From Planctomycetota bacterium (GTDB lineage Bacteria; Planctomycetota; GCA-002687715; DRQF01), in contig JAJRYU010000600.1 of the NCBI GenBank assembly GCA_024275615.1, forward strand, positions 1 through 9,889: a stretch of 9,889 bases of DNA, written 5' to 3'. This document shows, in pieces, positions 1-6,277 of this stretch. The position numbers and the translations under genes are program-made. Within the stretch, counting starts at the first letter, position 1. Every line of letters begins with the position of its first letter. The notes under the pieces are model-generated. The model searched no databases, was not told where the DNA came from, and worked only from the letters and a program-made list of their open reading frames with translations.

Positions 1-1
1 C

Positions 2-607
2 TGGGCCGATGATCAAAGGTTCGTCTTCACCCCAGTCAGCTCCAAAATCTTCCCGAGGGATATCACCTGGACTGCCGTTCATGTAGATCACAGCGAGGTA
101 GTTACCAGCGTGAGGCATCTCGTTTTCGAAGATGGGTTTGTTGCAGGCAATGATCGTCTTTGAGGTGCCTCGACCGGTCGTTCGCCCAACGCGATATTCC
201 TTCTCACTCTGAGTGCGACCAGCATAGTGAATGGTCTCAGGCAGAACCGTGTCTTCTAAGTTGTCCTCTGACAAAGCTGGCGATGGCAGTGACGGGCAAA
301 AGAAGATCTTGGCATTGTTCTTGGACTTTTCCAAAAGAACACCATCCCAGATCGCAAGAACGAAACTAGAACCACTGTAAATGCCACCATCCTTGCGTTT
401 GCCCGGTAGGCGACCTTTTTTGGTCTCGTAGCGTTTCAGATGAAAGTAGATCTGGCCCAAATTATCTTTGGAAGCCACCAATTCGGCATCGCGCTTGCCG
501 GCAATGAACTTGGTGACGCCAAAAGTGGCCAACATCAAGATAATGGAGATAACGACTAGGAGCTCAACAAGAGTAAAGCCGCGTTGAGAGGGTTTGATCT
601 GATTCAT
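2..607 (-). CDS. Prepilin-like protein with type IV pilin N-terminal signal (partial, C-terminus outside window)
   Basis: A reading frame starts at ATG 605-607 and stays open for 202 codons to the left edge, so the C-terminus is missing. The N-terminus is a textbook class III signal: a short basic leader ending in Gly10, then Phe11-Thr-Leu-Val-Glu15 and a hydrophobic helix to about residue 31. Prepilin peptidase would cut after Gly10 and N-methylate Phe11, and Glu15 is the conserved assembly glutamate. The rest (Lys- and Gly-rich around 63-75, two cysteines, acidic end) is not one I recognise. It could be a major pilin, a minor pilin or a type II secretion pseudopilin; the window gives no neighbouring pilus gene to decide. 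The Shine-Dalgarno is weak (GAGCGA about 9 nt upstream). The start overlaps by ATGA the end of a doubtful 54-codon ORF. The signal is certain; the role is not. Confidence 0.88.
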   Translation of the reverse strand, partial: MNQIKPSQRGFTLVELLVVISIILMLATFGVTKFIAGKRDAELVASKDNLGQIYFHLKRYETKKGRLPGKRKDGGIYSGSSFVLAIWDGVLLEKSKNNAKIFFCPSLPSPALSEDNLEDTVLPETIHYAGRTQSEKEYRVGRTTGRGTSKTIIACNKPIFENEMPHAGNYLAVIYMNGSPGDIPREDFGADWGEDEPLIIGP

Positions 608-768
608 AATTCTGTCGCTCGTTTAAAGACGTGGGTCCGCGCCAGGTGGGCCAGCACCATTGTAGGGCTCTGGCAACGCTGCGCCAAGGTGCCCAGGGCG
701 GGCTTCTTGTCTGGCATTTGACCGCAGACGCGCCAACCTGGAAGGCTCTCTTGCAAAGTTCGGGCCAC
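604..768 (-). CDS. Possible small ORF ending in an ATGA overlap with the prepilin-like gene (doubtful)
   Basis: A 54-residue frame from GTG 766-768 ends in a TGA that overlaps the ATG of the prepilin-like gene (ATGA), the usual arrangement for translational coupling. An internal ATG would give a 37-residue product starting MPDKKPALG. I recognise no domain; it has two cysteines and no membrane segment. The start has only a weak GAG about 11 nt upstream. A second frame is also open across the same bases, so openness alone is weak evidence. It is listed because the overlap is exact and because the roughly 230 bp between the metK terminator and the prepilin-like gene otherwise holds no gene. It may equally be untranslated leader. 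Confidence 0.18.
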   Translation of the reverse strand: MARTLQESLPGWRVCGQMPDKKPALGTLAQRCQSPTMVLAHLARTHVFKRATEL

Positions 769-839
769 GATGGCAATCTCAAGCTTTACTCATAAGCACT
801 TTGAAAATAATGACTTATAGAATCGAAGGGAGGGCCGAA

Positions 840-853
840 TTGTCAAATGACAA
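840..853. promoter_or_regulatory. Perfect inverted repeat TTGTCA-AA-TGACAA, possible operator
   Basis: The 14 bases TTGTCAAATGACAA form a perfect 6+2+6 palindrome that abuts the base of the metK terminator hairpin and lies upstream of the prepilin-like gene. Read on the minus strand it contains an exact TTGACA (841-846), a -35-like hexamer, but I find no good -10 at 16-18 bp. It could be a repressor site for the prepilin-like gene, or chance. Confidence 0.25.
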
Positions 854-888
854 GAAAGCCCTGGCAACCAAGTTACCAGGGCTTTCTT
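852..888 (-). terminator. Intrinsic terminator after metK
   Basis: Arms 852-864 and 876-888 are perfectly complementary over 13 bp (AAGAAAGCCCTGG type). Positions 865-868 and 872-875 add four more pairs, leaving a loop of 3 nt. On the minus strand the 3' arm ends in TTTCTT, which serves as a short U-rich tract inside the stem; the 5' arm ends in the matching A-rich run, so the hairpin may work in both directions. It begins 15 nt after the metK stop and is the obvious end of the secA-waaA-metK transcript. Confidence 0.85.
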
Positions 889-903
889 AGATCGAAGTCT
901 CTC

Positions 904-2070
904 TTAGAGACCTGCAGCCTTGCGAAGAGCGTCAGCGCGATCGGTCCGTTCCCATGTGAACGCTTCTTCAGTCCGGCCAAAGTGTCCATGAGCAGCGGTT
1001 TGGCGGTAGCGCGGCTTCAGGAGATCGAGATCGGCAACGATGGCGGCTGGGCGAAGATCAAAAATCTCGCGTACGAGTTCCTCGATGCGCGATTCCTCAA
1101 TCTTGTTGGTCCCTTGTGTCATCACCCGAATCGAAAGAGGGTCAGCCACGCCAATGGCGTAACTAAGCTGCAACTCACAACGATCTGCAAGACCAGCGGC
1201 CACAATGTTCTTAGCGACCCAACGAGCGGCATAGGCTGCGGAACGATCAACCTTAGTGGGATCCTTGCCGGAAAAGGCGCCGCCGCCGTGCCGTCCCATG
1301 CCACCATAGGTATCGACAATAATTTTTCGGCCAGTGAGCCCACAATCTCCCATGGGCCCGCCAATCACAAATCGACCAGTTGGATTGACATGATAGACGG
1401 TCTTGTCATCCAAGAGATCAGCAGGAATAACCTTCTTGATCACTTCTTCGATGACGAAGCTGACAATTTCTTCGTGAGTGACTTCTTCATTGTGCTGGGT
1501 GGAGATGAGCACCGTGTCAACACGCACCGGTATTTCCCCATCGTATTCCACGGTCACTTGGGATTTGGAATCTGGGCGAAGCCAATTGACCACGCCTTTC
1601 TTGCGACATTCGGCCAAGTTCGCCATGAGTTGATGGGACAGCATGATCGGCATGGGCATGAGTTCATCGGTCTCGCGGCAAGCGTAGCCAAACATAATGC
1701 CCTGGTCGCCAGCACCCTGTTCTTTGTAAAGACCGTCATCGTCATTCACGCCTTGGGCAATATCATCCGACTGCTTGTCGAGAGCCACATTGATGGCACA
1801 AGTAGCGGCATCAAATCCGATGTCGGAGGAGGTATAACCGATATCAGCGATGACCTCGCGTACGAGACTGGGGATGTCGACTGTTGCGTTGCTGGTAATC
1901 TCACCGGCAATCTGGACATAACCTGTGGTCACCATGGTCTCACAGGCAACCCGGCTTTTCGGATCCTGCTCCAGCATGGCATCCAAAATAGCATCGGAGA
2001 CCTGGTCCGCCACTTTGTCTGGGTGCCCCATCGAAACCGACTCAGAGGTGAATACTCTGCGCTCACTCAT
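904..2070 (-). CDS. metK: S-adenosylmethionine synthetase (methionine adenosyltransferase)
   Basis: This enzyme makes S-adenosylmethionine from ATP and methionine in the cytoplasm, the main methyl donor of the cell. The 388-residue length is normal for bacterial MetK. Seen in the sequence: the N-terminal FTSESVSMGHPDKVADQ segment (His16, Asp18 and Lys19 are the ATP/metal residues), GAGDQGIMFGYA at 119-130 (signature 1), the GGPMGDCGLTGRK segment around 237-249, and the glycine-rich signature GGGAFSGKDPTKVDRS at 262-277. Every key residue I can check is present, so it should be active. The ATG at 2068-2070 has a GAGGAA Shine-Dalgarno at good distance. It begins 21 nt after the waaA stop and is followed by a strong terminator, so it is the last gene of the cluster. 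The 21-nt gap has no room for a SAM riboswitch, so control must come from upstream. Confidence 0.98.
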   Translation of the reverse strand: MSERRVFTSESVSMGHPDKVADQVSDAILDAMLEQDPKSRVACETMVTTGYVQIAGEITSNATVDIPSLVREVIADIGYTSSDIGFDAATCAINVALDKQSDDIAQGVNDDDGLYKEQGAGDQGIMFGYACRETDELMPMPIMLSHQLMANLAECRKKGVVNWLRPDSKSQVTVEYDGEIPVRVDTVLISTQHNEEVTHEEIVSFVIEEVIKKVIPADLLDDKTVYHVNPTGRFVIGGPMGDCGLTGRKIIVDTYGGMGRHGGGAFSGKDPTKVDRSAAYAARWVAKNIVAAGLADRCELQLSYAIGVADPLSIRVMTQGTNKIEESRIEELVREIFDLRPAAIVADLDLLKPRYRQTAAHGHFGRTEEAFTWERTDRADALRKAAGL

Positions 2071-2091
2071 TCAAGATTCCTCGTCTTAGGA

Positions 2092-3369
2092 CTAATCGCT
2101 GCCACTTCTGCTGTCGAGAAAGCAGCTCAGGACATTCATTGTACGATCCAGCGCGCCACAATGTCGCACTACAACAGCTTCCGCCGCCAACCCCGCAGCC
2201 TCACGTCGTGGGGCATCATCTAATATCTCACTCAGCTCTCGAGCAAAAGAAACATCATCATCAACGATGATAGCAGCTCCTACGGCTCTGAGCTCATCCA
2301 CAAACCCCTGCACCGATTGCGTGTGGGGTCCGAGGATCTGGACAACACGGCAAATCGCCGGTTCCAATACGTTATGGCCTCCGACGTCAACCAAGCTGCC
2401 TCCTAGGAACACGACGTCGGCGAGCCCAAACAACAGGGGTAACTCGCCAAGAGTGTCAACCAGGACAACACTGGAGCTTTCATCGGCAACTTGAGGCTCT
2501 TTCCTCCTCACTGTCTTCAAACCCAGTGAGGAAGCCAAAGACTCGATGGACTCTAGACGCTCAAGATGGCGCGGCGCCAATACCAAGCGCAAATCTCTTA
2601 AGTCCCGCCTGGCAGCAAGATAGGCGCGAAAAACGGCTTCGTCTTCCCCTTCATGTGTGCTTCCAGCAACGAAAACTTTGCTCGTTCCAAGACCCAATTC
2701 AATCGCGAGGTATCGAGATGCGGCAGAATCCACTTCCAGGTTATCAACTTTTAGATTGCCGAAAACCTCAATCCTGGCCGCAGGAACACCCAGATCTGCC
2801 AAACGAGCAGCGTGCAAGTCATCTTGCATCAAGAACTTGGAGATCGGCTCGAGCAATCCAGGGTGAATGGTCTGCAAGCGGCGATAACCCCGGGCAGAAC
2901 CCGCGGAAATGCGCCCATTGGCCAAGACCAGGGGAATCTGTCGCCGTTTCAGCTCCATGAGGAGATTCGGCCACAATTCCAACTCCATCAAAATAAAGAG
3001 CTTGGGTTTGATCTTCTTGAGCGCCCGACGCACGGAAAAGGAAAAATCCAATGGGCAGAAAAAGACACGATGGCCCGGATATTCTCGGCGGGCAACGGCG
3101 AATCCCGTAGGCGTGGTGCAGGAAATCACCACTTCATGATCGGCCCATTCCGACTGGGTCCGGTCAACCAGACCTCGAGCCGCCAAGATCTCGCCAACTG
3201 AGACGCCGTGAATCCAAACAACAGGCAGGCGAGATTTTGGCTGAGGAAAACGCCAGAGTCGAGCCCCAAGGGGTGCCGTCGGCTTTTTCTTCAGCAATCG
3301 GTACAGCAGGTAGAAAGGACCAACAATGACGGCGGCGAGAAGATAGAGAAGATCGAAGATCAAGGTCAC
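2092..3369 (-). CDS. waaA: 3-deoxy-D-manno-octulosonic acid (Kdo) transferase
   Basis: WaaA (KdtA) moves Kdo from CMP-Kdo onto the lipid A precursor at the inner face of the cytoplasmic membrane, the first step of LPS core assembly. From the GTG at 3367-3369 the product is 425 residues, the usual family length. It has an N-terminal membrane-anchor helix (about 2-25), the acceptor-site motif HGVSVGE at 54-60 with the catalytic Glu60, CTTPTG to residue 89, ELELWPN at 129-135, then the C-terminal GT-B half with GSTHEGE at 236-242, APRH at 265-268 and GGSLVDVGGHNVLEPA ending about 338. A TTG at 3400-3402 would add 11 residues, but it lacks a well-placed Shine-Dalgarno and the added piece does not look like the family. 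The GTG overlaps the stop of a 16-codon ORF (GTGA), suggesting coupled translation. It ends TAG with an in-frame TAA two codons on. One or two Kdo additions cannot be told from sequence. Confidence 0.96.
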   Translation of the reverse strand: MTLIFDLLYLLAAVIVGPFYLLYRLLKKKPTAPLGARLWRFPQPKSRLPVVWIHGVSVGEILAARGLVDRTQSEWADHEVVISCTTPTGFAVARREYPGHRVFFCPLDFSFSVRRALKKIKPKLFILMELELWPNLLMELKRRQIPLVLANGRISAGSARGYRRLQTIHPGLLEPISKFLMQDDLHAARLADLGVPAARIEVFGNLKVDNLEVDSAASRYLAIELGLGTSKVFVAGSTHEGEDEAVFRAYLAARRDLRDLRLVLAPRHLERLESIESLASSLGLKTVRRKEPQVADESSSVVLVDTLGELPLLFGLADVVFLGGSLVDVGGHNVLEPAICRVVQILGPHTQSVQGFVDELRAVGAAIIVDDDVSFARELSEILDDAPRREAAGLAAEAVVVRHCGALDRTMNVLSCFLDSRSGSD

Positions 3370-3416
3370 GATGGGTGCCCCGGACTCAACTGGAAATGCC
3401 AATGCAATGAGCCCAT
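3366..3416 (-). CDS. Possible 16-residue leader ORF coupled to waaA
   Basis: An ATG at 3414-3416 sits 7 nt behind a GAGGA Shine-Dalgarno (3424-3428), the best ribosome site between secA and waaA. It opens a 16-residue ORF (MGSLHWHFQLSPGHPS) whose TGA overlaps the waaA GTG as GTGA. The waaA GTG has only a poor Shine-Dalgarno of its own, so ribosomes ending here could restart on waaA. The peptide has two histidines and a tryptophan but no run of one amino acid, so classical attenuation is not indicated. It could be a coupling ORF only, or chance. Confidence 0.35.
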   Translation of the reverse strand: MGSLHWHFQLSPGHPS

Positions 3417-3451
3417 GGCGCCATCCTCAGGCCGCGACCTTACCCAGGATA

Positions 3452-5542
3452 TCAGGCGTTGGCGCCGTGGCACTTCTTGTACTTCTTGCCACTGCCGCAA
3501 GGACAAGGCTCGTTTCGACCGACACGCTCTTGTTTGTGGACAAATGGTTTTGTTGGCTTGGCGCTCTGGTCACGCCTGACCGCTGCATCTTGTTGTTGGC
3601 GACTGGCGTCATACTGTCCGAACTGCTCCTTGCTTGCTTCCTGCTCGCTCCAAACATCCTTGGCGGTTTCCGCCTCTTCTTGCCGTACTTCAACCCTCAA
3701 GATGTAGTCCGTCACTTCTTCTTGGATCGACGCAATCATCTCTTCGAAAGTTGATAGGGCTTCCCGGCGGTATTCCACCTTCGGATCGATTTGAGCGAAA
3801 CTCCTAAGACCAATGCCCGACTTGAGGGCATCCATGTTAGCCAGATGCTCTTTCCACTTGACATCGAAGGCGTTCAACAAGAGATAGCGTTCAAGAACGG
3901 CCATTCCTTCGTCACCGCTTCTCTCGTAGCACAAGTTGTACTGTTCAGTGATACTCTCAGTGAGTGCATCAGCGATATCGTCTTGGTCCTTAAGATTACG
4001 ATCAAGCTTGAGCGCAGTACCGGTCTTCTTTTGATGCCAGATCTCAAGGGCGTCCCAATCCCATTCGTCCGCTGGCAGGTCGTTGTCAACGTAAGTGGCA
4101 ACGGCGGCTTGCGTCACGTCATAGAACATCTCGACAATGAGACCACGTAATTCTCGACCTTCGAGAATCTGGCGGCGACGATCGTAGATGATTGTCCGCT
4201 GCTCATTCATGACGTTGTCATATTCGAGCAGACTCTTGCGAATCTCGAAGTTCCGGTTTTCAACCTTCTTCTGAGCATTAGCGATGGACTTGTTGATCCA
4301 TTTGTGCTCGATGGCTTGGCCATCCTTGAGACCTAACTTCTTGAGCAAGTTGGCGACGTTGTCCGAAGCAAAACGACGCATCAGATCATCGTCTAAGGCA
4401 AGAAAGAACCGTGTACTTCCCGGATCTCCTTGACGACCGCAACGCCCACGAAGCTGATTGTCGATACGACGCGCTTCATGCCTTTCGGTGCCCAGAACGT
4501 GCAAACCACCCTCTTTCGCGATGCCTGGCCCGAGTTTGATATCTGTACCACGACCAGCCATGTTCGTAGCGATGGTCACCGCTCCTCGTTGGCCAGCATT
4601 CATGATGATCTCAGCTTCACGCTCGTGGTGCTTGGCGTTGAGAACATTGTGGGCGATCCCATTACGTTCGAGAATCGCTGAGACTTTTTCTGAGACCTCG
4701 ATGGATGTCGTGCCTACAAGAATAGGGCGCCCCGTTGCATTGATGTCCTTGATTTCTTCGACCACAGCTCGGTACTTGTCTTTTTGATCTGCGTAGATCT
4801 TGTCATCAAGATCTTGGCGCATGATCGGTCTATTGGTCGGAATGGCAACGACGTTAAGCCCGTAGATTTTCAGGAATTCGCCCGCTTCTGTCAGCGCGGT
4901 ACCGGTCATTCCCGATAACTTGTCGTAGAGCTTAAAGAAATTCTGGAAGGTAATGGATGCAAGAGTTTGCGATTCGGCACGAATGGCGATGCTCTCTTTG
5001 GCTTCGACAGCTTGATGAAGACCGTCACTCCAACGGCGCCCGGGCATAGCACGACCGGTGAATTCGTCAATAATGACAACTTCCGTCTTGCCTTCATCAC
5101 CTTTGGCAATCATGTAGTCCTTGTCGATGAAGAACAAATGATGTGCTCGAAGGGCCTGCTCCAAAAGATGGGGCCATTCCATATTTCTACCGGTGTAGAA
5201 AGAGTCTACGTTGGCCAATCTCTGAGCATTGACGATGCCTTCTTCAGTCAAGAGTGCTTGAGATTCTTTTTCCTTGATCTCAAAATCGCGGTCTTTTTCC
5301 AGTTTGCGTGCGATACGATCTGCGTCAAAATATTTGCGCGTTTCACCCTCACTTGGTCCGGATATAATGAGAGGAGTCCGCGCCTCATCAATAAGTATGT
5401 TGTCGACTTCGTCAAGAATCGCGTAGTTACGACTCCGTTGAACTTGATCTTCGACCCGCGACTTCATGTTGTCGCGCAGGTAGTCAAAACCGAATTCATT
5501 GTTGGTGCCGTAAGTAATGTCACACTCGTACTGCGCGCGCCG
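3452..5542 (-). CDS. secA: SecA preprotein translocase ATPase, C-terminal part (residues 175-870), downstream of the in-frame amber
   Basis: This is the continuation, in the same frame, of the N-terminal part at 5543-6064; together they form one 870-codon secA. SecA is the ATPase motor that pushes unfolded preproteins through SecYEG. Right after the stop come RRAQYECDITYGTNNEFGFD and YLRDN, fully typical. Then follow Walker B DEVD at 218-221 with ILIDEARTPLIISGP, the preprotein cross-linking domain, IIDEFTGR near 332-339, GMTGTA at 385-390, the second motor domain with TNMAGRGTDIKLG at 500-512 and GRCGRQGDPGS at 540-550, and the helical scaffold. The C-terminal tail CPCGSGKKYKKCHG carries zinc ligands C854, C856, C865 and H866, used for SecB/phospholipid contact. 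It ends TGA. If translated alone, the first ATG is at 5465-5467 (residue 200); such a product would lack Walker A and should not work as a motor. Confidence 0.95.
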   Translation of the reverse strand, partial: RRAQYECDITYGTNNEFGFDYLRDNMKSRVEDQVQRSRNYAILDEVDNILIDEARTPLIISGPSEGETRKYFDADRIARKLEKDRDFEIKEKESQALLTEEGIVNAQRLANVDSFYTGRNMEWPHLLEQALRAHHLFFIDKDYMIAKGDEGKTEVVIIDEFTGRAMPGRRWSDGLHQAVEAKESIAIRAESQTLASITFQNFFKLYDKLSGMTGTALTEAGEFLKIYGLNVVAIPTNRPIMRQDLDDKIYADQKDKYRAVVEEIKDINATGRPILVGTTSIEVSEKVSAILERNGIAHNVLNAKHHEREAEIIMNAGQRGAVTIATNMAGRGTDIKLGPGIAKEGGLHVLGTERHEARRIDNQLRGRCGRQGDPGSTRFFLALDDDLMRRFASDNVANLLKKLGLKDGQAIEHKWINKSIANAQKKVENRNFEIRKSLLEYDNVMNEQRTIIYDRRRQILEGRELRGLIVEMFYDVTQAAVATYVDNDLPADEWDWDALEIWHQKKTGTALKLDRNLKDQDDIADALTESITEQYNLCYERSGDEGMAVLERYLLLNAFDVKWKEHLANMDALKSGIGLRSFAQIDPKVEYRREALSTFEEMIASIQEEVTDYILRVEVRQEEAETAKDVWSEQEASKEQFGQYDASRQQQDAAVRRDQSAKPTKPFVHKQERVGRNEPCPCGSGKKYKKCHGANA

Positions 5543-5545
5543 CTA
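5543..5545 (-). other. secA: In-frame amber codon inside secA
   Basis: The plus strand reads CTA, so the gene reads TAG. The codons around it are AAC AAG TAG CGG CGC GCG. Homologues usually read about ...(K/E)ERR(A/E)xY..., so the position is normally Glu and GAG to TAG is a single change. No insertion or deletion is needed and both sides stay in one frame. It may be a base-calling or assembly error, a true nonsense mutation, or a suppressed/readthrough codon. Confidence 0.95.
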
Positions 5546-6064
5546 CTTGTTGGTCATTTCGCTTTGGATGGCACCTACGGACAAACCGAGGAATTCAAAA
5601 ATTGGCGCCATCCAATCTCTATCGCGCTGGGCTAGGTAGTCGTTCACAGTTATGACGTGAACACCTTCGCCGGTGATTGCATTGAGGTAAGCGGGACAAG
5701 TCGCCACGAGGGTCTTACCTTCTCCCGTCGCCATTTCGGCAATGCCGGAACGATGCAAAACCAAACCACCAACCATCTGCACATCGTAGTGCCGAAGGCC
5801 TTTTGTCTCACCCGGAGGAGGAATTCGCTTACTGGCTTCTCGAACCACCGCAAAGGCTTCATGGCATATGTCATCGAGTGTTTCGCCGGCCGCGAGACGA
5901 GTCCTGAATTCATCTGTTTTTGCACGCAATTCTTCATCACTGAGCGCTTCGAATTTGGATTCGAAGGAAGCAATATTGTCGGCTTCCTTTTTGTGCGCCT
6001 TGATCTGGCGTTCGTTGTGGGAACCGAACAGCCGAACCACACCTTTGAAAAGAGACTCGATCAT
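5543..6064 (-). CDS. secA: SecA preprotein translocase ATPase, N-terminal part (residues 1-173) ending at an in-frame TAG
   Basis: The N-terminus of SecA reads MIESLFKGVVRLFGSHNERQ, then the DEELRAKTDEFR helix, the Q-motif region ending in YDVQMVGGLVLH, Walker A MATGEGKT at 111-118 and TVNDYLAQRD at 139-148. After ...SEMTNK a TAG interrupts the frame at codon 174; the next codon resumes the family sequence with no shift. I chose ATG 6062-6064 because the family starts about here, although its Shine-Dalgarno is weak. ATG 6098-6100 has a GGAGG only 2 nt upstream and would add 12 residues; the frame is open further up to 6259 but that part is not SecA-like. As annotated, this fragment would contain half a nucleotide-binding domain and be inactive. 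It follows the receiver gene after 213 bp and heads the secA-waaA-metK cluster. Confidence 0.93.
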   Translation of the reverse strand: MIESLFKGVVRLFGSHNERQIKAHKKEADNIASFESKFEALSDEELRAKTDEFRTRLAAGETLDDICHEAFAVVREASKRIPPPGETKGLRHYDVQMVGGLVLHRSGIAEMATGEGKTLVATCPAYLNAITGEGVHVITVNDYLAQRDRDWMAPIFEFLGLSVGAIQSEMTNK

Positions 6065-6147
6065 GAATTTTTCGCTTAAATTGCTCAGTTCGGCTGTCAT
6101 GGCCTCCAAGCCACGACCCCGCCAACGAGATGCCATAATTCGTGGGC

Positions 6148-6177
6148 AGTCTAACGCTCTGGTCGCAGATCGGACAA
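6148..6177 (-). promoter_or_regulatory. Possible secA promoter (weak)
   Basis: On the minus strand TTGTCC (6172-6177) and TAGACT (6148-6153) are 18 bp apart; each matches the sigma70 consensus at 4 of 6 positions. It would start transcription about 80 nt before the secA ATG. The 213 bp between the receiver gene and secA holds no other structure that I can see, and no clear terminator follows the receiver gene, so secA might also be read from upstream. Confidence 0.22.
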
Positions 6178-6277
6178 GAATTGAGAAATCGTGCTGAGAC
6201 AGCCTGATAGAGGAACGGACCTGATGGATTCGGCAGTGGATCGGGTGAAATACCGCCATTTTCGCAGGTTAAGATCT

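Noticed and set aside
2071..2091. SAM riboswitch ahead of metK
   Set aside because: Only 21 nt separate waaA and metK, far too short, and they are taken up by the Shine-Dalgarno region.
847..2223. A 458-codon open frame on the plus strand, antisense to metK
   Set aside because: It lies opposite a perfect MetK, shows no family motif, runs through the metK terminator, and its length follows from the codon use of metK on the other strand.
5543..5545. Genome-wide reassignment of TAG to an amino acid
   Set aside because: Three other genes in the window end with TAG at the expected C-terminus, so TAG works as a stop here; only local readthrough or suppression remains possible.
4967..5635. A 222-codon open frame on the plus strand over secA, crossing the amber site
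   Set aside because: It is the antisense shadow of SecA; the opposite strand carries unmistakable SecA sequence over the same bases.
6065..6259. N-terminal extension of SecA by up to 65 residues
   Set aside because: The frame is open but the extra residues are unlike SecA, and the family start fits ATG 6062-6064; ATG 6098-6100 remains an outside possibility.
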